DNA of 32,804 bases from Acidobacteriaceae bacterium (GCA_003135475.1 PLBW01000197.1:1-32804); one strand, 5' to 3'; shown: positions 6,721 to 14,764, counted from the stretch's first letter. Notes: generated by a model not told the origin, from the letters alone. Translations and numbers: made by a program.

Positions 6721-7242
6721 CTAGGGAACGGTCCGTAACAGCTCCCAGCCTTGGCGAAAGCGCTGCCGCAATTCCGCCGGGGCCGCCCAGATCAAAGCGC
6801 GGCCGCTGACCAGCAGGAAAGGCGCGATCCGAGACTGCTGCAACCGTCCCCATTGCGGCGCGAAAGCGGCCAGCGCCAGCACCACCACCGTGCCGACCAC
6901 CGCGCCGCGCAGAAACCCAAATGCCGCGCCCAGAAGACGGTCGAACCAGCGCAGTCCGACGCCGTGCACGGCCCAGCGCGCAATCCGTCCCAACACTCCC
7001 GCCAGCACCACGACGACAACGAATATGGTAAAGAACCCAGCGATATCCGCCGCCCACTGGGAGTTCACGTGAGGCGCAAACCATGCGGCCGCCCGCGGGT
7101 ACTCCCATGCTGCCAGCAAATATCCGACGATCACGCCCGCCAGCGAAAAGAATTCGTAAAAGAACCCCTGTGCGCTGGCCTGTAACACCGACAACACAAT
7201 GATGAGCACAATGACCCAGTCGAGAATAGAGACGCCCATCAT
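6721..7242 (-). CDS. cvpA: CvpA family inner-membrane protein
   Basis: A 173-residue polytopic protein of the CvpA family (named for colicin V production). Four hydrophobic segments are visible, at about 8-25, 31-46, 66-86 and 103-126, the usual CvpA number. The segment SAQGFFYEFFSLAGVIVGYLLA matches the family's first conserved block, and DRLLGAAFGFLRGAVVG the second. The exact function is unsettled; it supports envelope integrity in several bacteria. It starts 10 bases after the purC stop, so co-expression with purC is likely, echoing the cvpA-purF linkage of enterics. Two adjacent ATGs exist (7242, 7239). Confidence 0.85.
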   Translation of the reverse strand: MMGVSILDWVIVLIIVLSVLQASAQGFFYEFFSLAGVIVGYLLAAWEYPRAAAWFAPHVNSQWAADIAGFFTIFVVVVVLAGVLGRIARWAVHGVGLRWFDRLLGAAFGFLRGAVVGTVVVLALAAFAPQWGRLQQSRIAPFLLVSGRALIWAAPAELRQRFRQGWELLRTVP

Positions 7243-7252
7243 TCGGCTTTTC

Positions 7253-8167
7253 CTAGGCCGGCAGCGGATGCCCGGTCAATTGGATGTAAGCCTCCACATA
7301 CTTCTCACTCGTTCGGGCCGCCACCTCCGGAGGTAACGCCGGGGCCGGCGGCTGCTTGTTCCACTTGATAGCTTCCAGATAGTCGCGCACGTATTGCTTG
7401 TCGTACGAGTCCTGCGGTCCACCGGGCTGATACTTGTCCTTGGGCCAGAAGCGCGACGAGTCCGGCGTGAGCACTTCATCGGCCAGCACCAGTCCGGCAG
7501 CGGTACGGCCGAATTCAAACTTGGTATCGGCGATGATGATGCCGCGCGTCTCCGCGTAATCGGCAGCCGCCTGGTAGATTTTCACGCTCAACTCGCGCAA
7601 CTGTTGGCTGAGTTCGCGGCCCGCCAGCGTCACCATGCGATCGAACGAGATGTTTTCGTCGTGACCGCTGCTGGCCTTGACCGCGGGGGTGAAAATCGGC
7701 TCCGGCAACTTGTCTGACTCGCGCAACCCCGCGGGCAGCTTGATGCCGCAGACCGAGCCGCTGGCCTGGTACTCTTTCCAGCCCGAGCCGGAAAGATAGC
7801 CGCGCACCACGCACTCGATGGCGATCATGTCGGCCCGCACCACCAGCATGGAGCGGCCATGCAACTGGGCGGCGTATTTCTGCAGCTCCGGCGGATATTT
7901 GCGCACATCGGCGGTGACCAGGTGATTGGGGACGATGGGCTTGAGGAACTCGAACCAGAAAAGCGAGAGCTGCGTCAGTACTTGTCCCTTTTGCGGGATG
8001 CCGGTCGCCAGCACGTAGTCGAAGGCCGAGAGGCGGTCGGTGGCTACGAACAGCAGATGTTCGCTGCCGACCTGGTAAAGGTCGCGAACTTTTCCACTGG
8101 CGTAGAGCTCGAGCCCGGAAAAGTCGGTCCGCAACAGAACGTCGGAAATTTGAGCTGAATCTTTCAC
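7253..8167 (-). CDS. purC: SAICAR synthase (phosphoribosylaminoimidazole-succinocarboxamide synthase)
   Basis: A 304-residue enzyme that joins Asp to CAIR in the eighth step of purine synthesis. The signature SGKVRDLYQVG (23-33), with the ATP-binding Lys, FVATDRLSAFDYVL (39-52), CVVRGYLSGSGWKEY (115-129) and IADTKFEFG (201-209) are all present. The length fits the longer, yeast/acidobacterial-like PurC rather than the 240-residue E. coli form. It starts with GTG (complement 8165-8167) without a clear ribosome site. A good sigma70-type promoter lies 35-62 bases upstream, so purC heads a purC-cvpA(-HTH) unit. Confidence 0.95.
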   Translation of the reverse strand: MKDSAQISDVLLRTDFSGLELYASGKVRDLYQVGSEHLLFVATDRLSAFDYVLATGIPQKGQVLTQLSLFWFEFLKPIVPNHLVTADVRKYPPELQKYAAQLHGRSMLVVRADMIAIECVVRGYLSGSGWKEYQASGSVCGIKLPAGLRESDKLPEPIFTPAVKASSGHDENISFDRMVTLAGRELSQQLRELSVKIYQAAADYAETRGIIIADTKFEFGRTAAGLVLADEVLTPDSSRFWPKDKYQPGGPQDSYDKQYVRDYLEAIKWNKQPPAPALPPEVAARTSEKYVEAYIQLTGHPLPA

Positions 8168-8201
8168 GGCGGCGTAAATCGAATCGGAGAAGTCGTCGGG
8201 T

Positions 8202-8229
8202 ATTCTAAATTTCCCGCCTGGTTTGTCAA
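8202..8229 (-). promoter_or_regulatory. Probable sigma70 promoter of purC
   Basis: On the minus strand a consensus TTGACA (8224-8229) and TAGAAT (8202-8207) are separated by 16 bases. The predicted start is near 8195, giving purC (GTG at 8167) a leader of about 28 bases. No purine riboswitch-like structure fits in so short a leader. Confidence 0.65.
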
Positions 8230-8464
8230 CGGCTGATGAAAATTACTTGCGGCCTACTGGAAAAAATCTGTGAAAAATTTCTTGACAGAGTGCCAGATCT
8301 CGCGGAACCCTTGTGCCTCGCGGCTTTCGAAGCATTCGGAGGCCAGCCATGTAAACCCTGCGGCGGTGTCCGGCGGCTGCCACCAGACGACAATTTGGAA
8401 ACCAAACTTCGCCCGGTGTCAAGACCCTGCGAAAACAATTTTCGCAAACCGGACTGTCGGCGCG
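8230..8464. other. Gene-free spacer with one perfect hairpin
   Basis: Between the purC promoter and the ABM-like gene no convincing gene is seen. An 8-base inverted repeat TGCGAAAA/TTTTCGCA with a 3-base loop lies at 8428-8446, about 20 bases past the stop of the minus-strand ABM-like gene. It lacks a following T run, so termination is only a possibility. Confidence 0.4.
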
Positions 8465-8761
8465 CTAGTCGGCCGCGCTGCGATGGACGGTACGCACGTC
8501 CTCGATGTACTGCACATCGGGGGGGCCTTCGACCCCGGCCTGCTGCATCGCCTTACGCAGGTCATCGGAGTTCATAAACTTGCGCGCCTGCTCGACGCTC
8601 TCCCAATCGAAGAACAGGACCACTTCGCGGGGATCGTCAACGGCATGAAAAATGCGGAACGCGGTTTCGCCGGCATGTTTGCGGGTATTGAGGTGAGAAT
8701 CGAACGCTTGCTTCCAGCGGTTGTAATCCGCCACCTTGTGGCGGACCAGCACATGCACCAT
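8465..8761 (-). CDS. Antibiotic-biosynthesis-monooxygenase-like (ABM/dimeric alpha-beta barrel) protein
   Basis: A 98-residue protein starting MVHVLVRHKVADYNRWKQAF, then a central helix and VVLFFDWESVEQARKFM, the strand-helix pattern of small dimeric alpha/beta-barrel proteins (ABM, EthD, YciI-like). Similar small proteins act as heme- or quinol-handling monooxygenases or as stress proteins, but no catalytic residue identifies a reaction here. The open frame runs back to 8872, but the ATG at 8759-8761 is preceded by GGGAGG and gives the family-like N-terminus. It is divergent from the SET-domain gene. Confidence 0.65.
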   Translation of the reverse strand: MVHVLVRHKVADYNRWKQAFDSHLNTRKHAGETAFRIFHAVDDPREVVLFFDWESVEQARKFMNSDDLRKAMQQAGVEGPPDVQYIEDVRTVHRSAAD

Positions 8762-8961
8762 GAGAGCGCCTCCCAATCGAATCGTCTCCTCCAAGATACG
8801 AAATCTTCCGCCGAATGTGAACTGGGAAATGCAACCGTTCTCGGTGACGAAGGGTATTGACAGCGAAGCCATTGGGGTGCTGGCGGTGCGCGCCAGGAAG
8901 CGCTCCTGCGCAACCTGGAGTGGGTTATACTGCCAACCAAGTTCACCGGGAGCGTTTCTTC

Positions 8962-9465
8962 TTGCCGCGCCTCATCATTCGTTCCTCAGACATTCACGCT
9001 GCCGGATGTTTCGCCCTGGAAAATATCCCCAAGCGCACGCGCCTCCTGGAATACACGGGAGAGCGCATCACCAAAGCCGAAGGCGACGTCCGCTATGAAG
9101 GCCGCCCGTTCACGTATCTGTTCGGCCTTGGCGACGGCGAGGTGGTGATCGACGGCCACGGGATGGCGATGTTTGTGAACCATTCTTGCGATCCCAACTG
9201 CGAAACCGACGAGGAAGAGGGACGGGTTTACATCGCCGCCATTCGCGACATTGCCGCCGGAGAAGAACTTACCTACGACTATTGCCTCTACGATGGCGAC
9301 GACGAAGCACCCTGTTCCTGCGGCAGCAAAAGTTGCCGGGGGAGCATGTATTCTCCCGAAGAATTGAAGAAAATGGCGCGGGCCGCAGCCCGCAAGAAGA
9401 AACAGGCCGAACCGGCGGCAAAGAATAACGGTGCCGGGCGAAAAGTGAGAACGAAAAGCAAGTAA
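8962..9465 (+). CDS. SET-domain protein-lysine methyltransferase homolog
   Basis: A 167-residue protein with a complete SET domain, a fold that methylates protein lysines with SAM and is best known from eukaryotic histone methyltransferases. Visible: the N-terminal G-x-G-like AAGCFALENI strand (13-22), the pseudoknot motif NHSCDPNC (73-80), ELTYDY with the catalytic Tyr (102-107) and a post-SET CxCx4C cluster (C118, C120, C125) that with C77 could hold zinc. The last 30 residues are Lys/Arg-rich. No ATG fits; the TTG at 8962 follows GGGAG and a TATACT hexamer (8926-8931) and begins right at the domain. An in-frame start at 8857 would add unrelated residues. The target is unknown. Confidence 0.82.
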   Translation: MPRLIIRSSDIHAAGCFALENIPKRTRLLEYTGERITKAEGDVRYEGRPFTYLFGLGDGEVVIDGHGMAMFVNHSCDPNCETDEEEGRVYIAAIRDIAAGEELTYDYCLYDGDDEAPCSCGSKSCRGSMYSPEELKKMARAAARKKKQAEPAAKNNGAGRKVRTKSK

Positions 9466-9549
9466 AGTAAAAGGCAGCGGCTTCCACCCGGCCTTCTGCT
9501 ATATTTAGCTTTTGATTACCCCCATTCCTTAAGCACAGGAGCGGTCCTC

Positions 9550-10002
9550 ATGGCTAAGAGCGTCAATAAGGTCATTCTCATCGGCAATCTCGGAAAAGAT
9601 CCGGAAGTGAAGTACACCCAGACCGGCATGGCGGTGGCCCACTTTACCTTGGCCACCAACGAGCGTTTCAAGGACAAGGACGGAAACTGGCAGGACCGTA
9701 CCGAGTGGCACAACCTGGTCGCTTTCCAGCGCACGGCTGAGATCGCCGCCGAGTACCTCAAGAAAGGTCGCTCGGTCTATATCGAAGGCAGCCTGCGTAC
9801 CAACTCCTGGGACGACAAGGACACTGGCCAGAAAAAGTACAAGACCGAGATCATTATCAACGATTTGGTGCTGCTCGGAGGACGCGATGCCGGCAGCGAA
9901 GGCGCCGGCAAGTCCAGCGGCATGGACCAGCGCACGCCCGAGCCTGAACCGTCGCCGGCGCCATCCAGCGCGGAGATCACGGACGAAGATATTCCGTTTT
10001 GA
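9550..10002 (+). CDS. ssb: Single-stranded DNA-binding protein
   Basis: A 150-residue SSB that coats single-stranded DNA in replication, repair and recombination. The OB fold (about 1-105) begins SVNKVILIGNLGKDPEVKYT, with WQDRTEWHNLVAF and YIEGSLRTNSWDD. A Pro/Ser-rich linker leads to the acidic tip DEDIPF at the very C-terminus, the docking peptide for partner proteins. An AGGAG lies nine bases before the ATG, and a TATATT hexamer at 9500-9505 may be its -10. It stands alone, not in an rpsF-rpsR operon. Confidence 0.96.
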   Translation: MAKSVNKVILIGNLGKDPEVKYTQTGMAVAHFTLATNERFKDKDGNWQDRTEWHNLVAFQRTAEIAAEYLKKGRSVYIEGSLRTNSWDDKDTGQKKYKTEIIINDLVLLGGRDAGSEGAGKSSGMDQRTPEPEPSPAPSSAEITDEDIPF

Positions 10003-10020
10003 TCTGGTGGACTTTGCTAT

Positions 10021-10074
10021 GGCTGTCATCCCGAACGAGCCCGCCGCGGCGGGCGAGTCGAGGGACCTGCTTTT
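10021..10074. repeat. Interspersed hairpin motif after ssb
   Basis: A TGTCATCCCGAACGAG...GAGTCGAGGGACCTGC stretch encloses an exact 16-base GC palindrome at 10039-10054. From general familiarity, TCATCCCGA...GAGGGA-type motifs recur between genes of Acidobacteriota and some other phyla. It lies 18 bases past the ssb stop and could fold as a transcript end, though the T run (10071-10075) is about 16 bases beyond the stem. Confidence 0.45.
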
Positions 10075-10135
10075 TCCGCTGAGCGCGGTGTTCTCAACCA
10101 ACACCGGCCAGGGGATTGCGATCTAACATTACGGC

Positions 10136-11656
10136 ATGAGCTTTCCACGATCCAGTGGCATCCTGTTACATCCAACTTCTCTGCCGTCGGCTTACGGCAT
10201 CGGCGAACTAGGGCCTGAGGCGCATCGCTTCGCCGATTTTCTGCGCGATGCCGGCCTGCGCATCTGGCAGGTCCTGCCGCTGGGGCCGACCGGATACGGC
10301 GACTCTCCCTACCAGTGTTTCTCAGCCTTCGCCGGCAATCCTCTATTGATCAGCCTCGACACGCTGGTGGTGCGCGGTTATCTCGATTCCGGCGACTTGG
10401 AATCGCGCCCGGAGTTTCCTGCTGGCCAAGTGGATTTCGGCGCCGTGATCGCATGGAAGGTCCCTTTGCTGCGTCATGCTTTCCGGTCGTTCCAACGCAG
10501 CTCGCCGGCCGAGCGCGAAGCCTTCGCCGCTTTCTGCGAAAGGCACTCCAGCTGGCTCGACGAATTTGCCCTGTTCATGGCGCTCAAGGAAACTCACGAT
10601 AATGTTGCGTGGACGCTCTGGGATGCCGATCTGGCGCTGCATCAGCCGGATGCCATTCAGCGCGCACGCAACCAGCTGCGGGACGAGATTGAATGCCATA
10701 AGTTTATCCAGTTCGAATTCGAGCGGCAGTGGCGCGAGCTGAAGGCGCACTGCGGGCGTACCGGCATTCGCATCATGGGCGACCTTCCCATCTATGTCGC
10801 TCTCGATAGCGCGGACGTATGGGCCAACCGCGAGTTGTTCGAACTGGACGAGTCGGGCTGGCCAAAAGTCGTCTCCGGCGTGCCGCCTGACTACTTCAGC
10901 GCCACCGGCCAACTGTGGGGCAACCCCATCTACCGCTGGGAAGCCCACGCTGAGACCGGATATGCCTGGTGGATCGCCCGCCTGCACCGTTCCCTGGAAA
11001 TGCTCGACCTGATTCGCCTCGACCACTTCCGCGGCTTTGAGGCGTACTACGAAATTCCCGCCGGCGAGATGACGGCGATTAACGGTGCGTGGGTCAAAGG
11101 ACCCGGCGCCGCGCTATTTGAGGCGCTGGAGAACGCGCTGGGCAGGCTGCCCGTCGTCGCGGAGAATCTGGGCGTGATCACGCCGGAAGTGGAAGCGCTG
11201 CGCACGCGGTTCGGATTTCCGGGTATGGCGATTCTGCAGTTTGCATTTGGCAGCGATCCGCAAGCTCCGGACTTCAAGCCCCACAACTACCCGCGCCATC
11301 TGGTGGCCTACACCGGCACGCACGACAACGATACCGCCGTGGGCTGGTGGACGAGCACGGCGGGAGCCGGAAGTATTCGCACCTCCGCAGAAGTAGCAGA
11401 AGAGATGGAGTATGCACGGCGCTACTTGAACACCGACGGCCACGAAATCAATTGGGTGATGATCCGCACTCTGTTAGCATCGGTGGCCGACACCGTACTG
11501 TTTCCGTTGCAGGATGTGCTGGGTGTCGGCAGCGAAGGCAGGATGAATCTGCCGGGTACCTCGTCGGGAAACTGGCGCTGGCGCTTCCGCCAGGAAGATC
11601 TGACGCCGGCAATGAGCGCACGGCTAAAGCAATTGGTGGAAACGTTCGAGCGTTAG
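10136..11656 (+). CDS. malQ: 4-alpha-glucanotransferase (amylomaltase, GH77)
   Basis: A 506-residue GH77 enzyme that transfers alpha-1,4-glucan segments between maltodextrins, serving glycogen/maltose metabolism in the cytosol. The N-terminal RSSGILLHPTSLPS and WQVLPLGPTGYGDSPYQ blocks are classic. Catalytic positions are the nucleophile D296 in RLDHFRG, the acid/base E343 in VVAENLG, and the H396-D397 pair in TGTHDND. The length equals typical bacterial MalQ without an extra N-terminal domain. No ribosome site is evident before the ATG. It stands alone between ssb and a convergent phosphatidyltransferase gene. Confidence 0.95.
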   Translation: MSFPRSSGILLHPTSLPSAYGIGELGPEAHRFADFLRDAGLRIWQVLPLGPTGYGDSPYQCFSAFAGNPLLISLDTLVVRGYLDSGDLESRPEFPAGQVDFGAVIAWKVPLLRHAFRSFQRSSPAEREAFAAFCERHSSWLDEFALFMALKETHDNVAWTLWDADLALHQPDAIQRARNQLRDEIECHKFIQFEFERQWRELKAHCGRTGIRIMGDLPIYVALDSADVWANRELFELDESGWPKVVSGVPPDYFSATGQLWGNPIYRWEAHAETGYAWWIARLHRSLEMLDLIRLDHFRGFEAYYEIPAGEMTAINGAWVKGPGAALFEALENALGRLPVVAENLGVITPEVEALRTRFGFPGMAILQFAFGSDPQAPDFKPHNYPRHLVAYTGTHDNDTAVGWWTSTAGAGSIRTSAEVAEEMEYARRYLNTDGHEINWVMIRTLLASVADTVLFPLQDVLGVGSEGRMNLPGTSSGNWRWRFRQEDLTPAMSARLKQLVETFER

Positions 11657-11687
11657 AGGAATCCGCCTGCCAGTACACGCCGTGATG

Positions 11688-12350
11688 CTATCCCACCATC
11701 TCTTCAAATTTCAGCGGATCCGGCGGCACGGGGCTGGGCGGAGGTTCAATCACTTTCAGGACCTGATAGGTGTGGGTGACGCGGTGAATGACCGTAATCG
11801 TGCTCAGCACGGCGATCACCCATAGCACCGGGCCCATGCAGTTGAACAGGGCTCCGATGATGATCAGCACGATGCGTTCCGGCCGCTCCATGAAGCCGAC
11901 CTTGCAGCTGGGAATGAGCGACTCGGCGCGCGCCCGGGCGTAGCTCACCATCACCGAGCTGATCATGACGAAGGCAGCCATCACTACGTAGAAGAACCGG
12001 TTGGCGCGAGCGTAATACACCAGCAGCCCGAAAAACAGGGCCACATCGCTATAGCGATCGATGATGGAATCGAAGAAGCCGCCGAATTGCGTGACCTGGT
12101 TGGTGGCGCGGGCCACCCGGCCATCCACCATATCGAAAATGCCTGCCCCAATGATCACCAGTCCGGCGTAGAGAAACATGCGGCGCTGGTTCTCGGCGTG
12201 GGCATAGCCAAACAGAATGCCGGCCACCACGTTGATCAGCAAACCAATGAAGGTGAGCGCGTTAGGCGAAATTCGGGTGAGCGCAAGGCCGTGGACAATC
12301 TTGTACAAAAGCCACTTGCAGGACCGCCCGACTGCGCTCGTCCAGGTCAT
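11688..12350 (-). CDS. CDP-alcohol phosphatidyltransferase
   Basis: A 220-residue integral membrane enzyme of phospholipid synthesis, which moves a phosphatidyl group from CDP-diacylglycerol to an alcohol. The complete signature D-x2-D-G-x2-A-R-x8-G-x3-D-x3-D is present at D73, D76, G77, A80, R81, G90, D94 and D98. About five to six hydrophobic helices surround it, and a Pro-rich C-terminal tail follows. The acceptor (glycerol-phosphate, inositol-phosphate or other) cannot be fixed from sequence; the FMERPERIVLI block resembles the PgsA/inositol-phosphate branch. It starts nine bases after the greA stop, so the two probably share a transcript. Confidence 0.85.
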   Translation of the reverse strand: MTWTSAVGRSCKWLLYKIVHGLALTRISPNALTFIGLLINVVAGILFGYAHAENQRRMFLYAGLVIIGAGIFDMVDGRVARATNQVTQFGGFFDSIIDRYSDVALFFGLLVYYARANRFFYVVMAAFVMISSVMVSYARARAESLIPSCKVGFMERPERIVLIIIGALFNCMGPVLWVIAVLSTITVIHRVTHTYQVLKVIEPPPSPVPPDPLKFEEMVG

Positions 12351-12359
12351 TGCGCGCCA

Positions 12360-12830
12360 TTATCCTTCATCGTGAATGGTGGTCAGTTTCAGCACCTCTA
12401 GTTCGCGCTTGCCGGCAGGGGTGACGACCTCGCTGACGTCGCCTACTTTTTTCCCCATGAGGGCGCGTCCGATCGGGGAACTGGTGGAGATCAGTCCCTT
12501 GGTCACATCCGATTCTTCGCTGGTCACCAGCTTGTACTCGATCTTTTCCTCTTTGGTGGAGTCATAGACCAACAAGGTCGAGCCAATGGCGGCGCGGTCG
12601 CGGGGAATGTTCGCCATATTGATCATCGAAAGGTCAGCCATGCGCTGCTTGAGTTGACCCAGACGGGCGCGGACAAACTCCTGCCGCTGCTTGGCCATGT
12701 GGTACTCGGCGTTCTCGCTGAGATCGCCCATGGCTACCGCCTTCTTCAGCTCTTTGGGCAGCTCGTGATTGAGCTCGTGCTCGAGAACCAAAATCTCTTC
12801 CGACAGCTTCTTCTTGATGTGTTCAGGCAT
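12360..12830 (-). CDS. greA: Transcription elongation factor GreA
   Basis: A 156-residue GreA/GreB factor that rescues backtracked RNA polymerase by stimulating transcript cleavage through the secondary channel. The N-terminal coiled coil holds the acidic tip in the diagnostic AMGDLSENAEYHMAKQRQ block; the C-terminal FKBP-like domain has SPIGRALMGKKVGD. The GDLSENAEY spelling indicates GreA rather than GreB. The frame is open back to 12911, but the ATG at 12828-12830 gives the normal N-terminus. Its downstream partner is the phosphatidyltransferase. Confidence 0.93.
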   Translation of the reverse strand: MPEHIKKKLSEEILVLEHELNHELPKELKKAVAMGDLSENAEYHMAKQRQEFVRARLGQLKQRMADLSMINMANIPRDRAAIGSTLLVYDSTKEEKIEYKLVTSEESDVTKGLISTSSPIGRALMGKKVGDVSEVVTPAGKRELEVLKLTTIHDEG

Positions 12831-13025
12831 ACTTCGGAGTTGATGGCTTCGGGCCGGCTGGACGCCTCCCGAAAGCATTGCACCATTATACGACGAGGAG
12901 TATTTCCCCACGCGAACGGAGGGGGCCTGGCAGCCCTGTAAGACGGGGAATGGTGAACAGATTGATCCGTCCTGGGCTGCTTCGGGACATCGCGCCGGCC
13001 GGCAATTCCCCTAACACCCCGTCAA

Positions 13026-13055
13026 TTGACCCCTTCGAAGAAACGGGGGTATACT
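13026..13055 (+). promoter_or_regulatory. Probable sigma70 promoter of carD
   Basis: TTGACC (13026-13031) and TATACT (13050-13055) are spaced by 18 bases. The expected start near 13062 would give carD a leader of about 65 bases. Confidence 0.65.
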
Positions 13056-13126
13056 CCTAGCAGCGAAAGAGCCGTTCTTCCCCATAAAACCCAGGTTCAG
13101 TGTCTGGGTGTAATGCTCTGGCCCTC

Positions 13127-13657
13127 ATGCATAACCTAAGTTTCAGCATCGGAGACAAGGTCGTTTATCCCAACCACGGGGTGGGCGTAATCGAGCAGAT
13201 CAGCAGCCGCACCATCGGCGCGCAAGTCGAGAAATTCTACCTGCTCAAGATCAAGGCCAGCAGCTTGAAGGTCATGGTGCCCTTTCACAACGTCGGCACT
13301 GTCGGGTTGCGGAAAGTGGTGCGCAATGGCGAGGTGCAGAAGATTCTGGACTTCCTCAACGATGGAAAGTGCGAGAACCACGCCGATTGGAAATACCGCT
13401 TCAAGGAAAACTCCGACAAGATGCGCACCGGCTCTCTACTTGATGTTGCCGTGGTCCTCAAAGGTCTGCTGGTTCTGGCCCAATCCAAACCGCTCAGCTT
13501 CCGGGAAAAGAAAATGCTGGAGCGGGCCCGCTACCTGCTGGTGAGCGAACTGGCGATGTCAAGAAATCGGGCCGAGGCCGAGGTCGAGGACCTGCTCAAT
13601 AAATCGTTATCCAAATCCAAGCTGCGCTTTCCCGAAGCGTCGAGCATGGAAGCCTGA
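13127..13657 (+). CDS. carD: CarD-family transcriptional regulator
   Basis: A 176-residue CarD/CdnL-type regulator that binds the RNA polymerase beta subunit and stabilises open promoter complexes, often at rRNA genes. The N-terminal Tudor-like interaction domain begins FSIGDKVVYPNHGVGVIEQI and continues through FYLLKIKASSLKVMVP; the C-terminal helical DNA-binding part holds SFREKKMLERARYLLVSELA. A GTG at 13100 would add nine residues; the ATG at 13127 gives the family-like start six residues before the conserved block. It has its own promoter and is followed 18 bases later by a small gene. Confidence 0.92.
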   Translation: MHNLSFSIGDKVVYPNHGVGVIEQISSRTIGAQVEKFYLLKIKASSLKVMVPFHNVGTVGLRKVVRNGEVQKILDFLNDGKCENHADWKYRFKENSDKMRTGSLLDVAVVLKGLLVLAQSKPLSFREKKMLERARYLLVSELAMSRNRAEAEVEDLLNKSLSKSKLRFPEASSMEA

Positions 13658-13675
13658 GTTTTCGTCGGAAAGCAC

Positions 13676-13945
13676 ATGCCAGGAACCTTGCACATCTTTC
13701 GCCTGAAACCCGATCCACTGCAATACCAAGCGAACATCAACGTCGGCGCAAATTCGTGGGTGCGGGTCTTCGACGCCCAGGGGCTCGATGAGTTTCTGCG
13801 CCACAGTTGGGCGCTACCCGAGAGTGAGGTGGAGGCCATGCTGGGGGAACTCCGGGCCCTGGGGCGCACCACCGAGGCAATGGTGGACATCCCGGAATCG
13901 CACCTGGCCGAAATGGGCTTCGCCGAATCGCCCAGCGACCCATAG
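13676..13945 (+). CDS. Small protein encoded after carD, function unknown
   Basis: An 89-residue soluble protein, not recognised. It starts MPGTLHIFRLKPDPLQYQ and has a strand-rich first half, then two predicted helices around LDEFLRHSW and ESEVEAMLGELRALG, with an acidic end. Coding potential is supported by close spacing after carD (18 bases) and the absence of a competing frame. It lacks membrane or metal motifs. Co-transcription with carD is likely, but no functional link can be drawn. Confidence 0.6.
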   Translation: MPGTLHIFRLKPDPLQYQANINVGANSWVRVFDAQGLDEFLRHSWALPESEVEAMLGELRALGRTTEAMVDIPESHLAEMGFAESPSDP

Positions 13946-13964
13946 CCCGCTCACCGCCGCCGAC

Positions 13965-14378
13965 CTACTCGCAGAAGATGCGCACGTGCTTGCCGTCGTT
14001 ACTGTCAATATCGATACAAAGCTCGTTGAGCGCTTCATTCAACTTGTCGCCGCGCAAGCCCGCCAGAGCGTCCAAATTGAACCCCTGGTCGGTCAGTTTC
14101 TGCGCCACCCGCGGCGGCAGCACGCCGATCAGTCCCACGCCGGTGCGCACGAAGCTAAGCGGCACTCGCATGTTGACGTCCTTGCCCTCGCCGTTGTCCA
14201 CCACGATGCGCAGGTATTTGCGCACGCTGGTCCCGGAGGGACTCTCTTGATGCTCTGGCGCGCCGCTCTCGGTGGGCTCCTTCACCGCCGCCAGTTTGTC
14301 GAGCAGCCGCTCCGCATCGTCGGAGGTGATCTTTCCGGCGGCGAGCATTTCAAGCACTTTTCTGGTTTCCACTGACAT
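13965..14378 (-). CDS. SHOCT-like-domain protein, DUF2089 partner
   Basis: A 137-residue protein. The first 30 residues (TRKVLEMLAAGKITSDDAERLLDKL) form a short helical SHOCT-like hairpin; a Ser/Pro/Glu-rich linker follows, then a conserved C-terminal domain with YLRIVVDNGEGKDVNMRVPLSF of the kind found with DUF4097/anti-sigma-like proteins. No membrane helix is seen. It begins 17 bases after the DUF2089 gene stop and shares that gene's short C-terminal motif, so the two are probably functional partners in gene regulation. The exact role is unknown. Confidence 0.75.
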   Translation of the reverse strand: MSVETRKVLEMLAAGKITSDDAERLLDKLAAVKEPTESGAPEHQESPSGTSVRKYLRIVVDNGEGKDVNMRVPLSFVRTGVGLIGVLPPRVAQKLTDQGFNLDALAGLRGDKLNEALNELCIDIDSNDGKHVRIFCE

Positions 14379-14395
14379 CGTCGTTCCTCCTGAAC

Positions 14396-14746
14396 TCAGC
14401 CCAATTTCTCCAAAGCTTCGTCCACGCTGATTTCTCCGCGCGAAAGCTGCTCCAGCACATACTCGCGGGGCGACGGAGCTTGCATCCCCTTGTCCAGTTG
14501 CGCCGCAACCGCGTTCAGCCGGTTTTTCACCGTGGGATAGCTGATCCCGAAAAGCTGCTCCATCTTCTTGATCGAGCCATGATGACGAACGAACGCCATC
14601 ACCAACGCCTGATCGTCAGCCGAGAGCTGATCCAGGGGCGACAGCTCAATCTGGCCTTCCATCGTCAGATTGCAGGTCGGACAGGCCAGCCGGGTGATTT
14701 TGAAGGGCTGATTGCATTCCGGGCAGGTTGTTCTGGAGATTGCCAT
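14396..14746 (-). CDS. DUF2089 family zinc-ribbon/HTH regulator
   Basis: A 116-residue DUF2089 protein. Domains in order: a zinc ribbon with C8-x2-C11 and C22-x2-C25, a helix-turn-helix (about 44-86, including FGISYPTVKNRLNAV) and a C-terminal SHOCT-like hairpin YVLEQLSRGEISVDEALEKLG. Family members are predicted DNA-binding regulators. It heads a two-gene unit with the SHOCT-like gene and sits directly behind a near-consensus promoter in an AT-rich spacer, so it may be autoregulated. The ATG at 14744-14746 has no ribosome site and a leader of only about 12 bases. Confidence 0.87.
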   Translation of the reverse strand: MAISRTTCPECNQPFKITRLACPTCNLTMEGQIELSPLDQLSADDQALVMAFVRHHGSIKKMEQLFGISYPTVKNRLNAVAAQLDKGMQAPSPREYVLEQLSRGEISVDEALEKLG

Positions 14747-14764
14747 GGGTTAAGTTTCATGACA

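Noticed and set aside
6632-7108. Upstream extension of the Fis-type HTH frame
   Set aside because: It lies antisense-free but out of frame within cvpA on the same strand, has Arg/Gly-rich shadow composition, and a good GTG start with ribosome site exists at 6631.
8236-8577. Plus-strand frame starting MKITCGLLEKICEKF
   Set aside because: No ribosome site, composition turns Arg/Pro/Cys-rich, and it overlaps the ABM-like gene that has a good GGGAGG site.
10018-10126. Frame reading MAVIPNEPAAAGESRD after ssb
   Set aside because: It is the translated interspersed hairpin motif, not a conserved protein.
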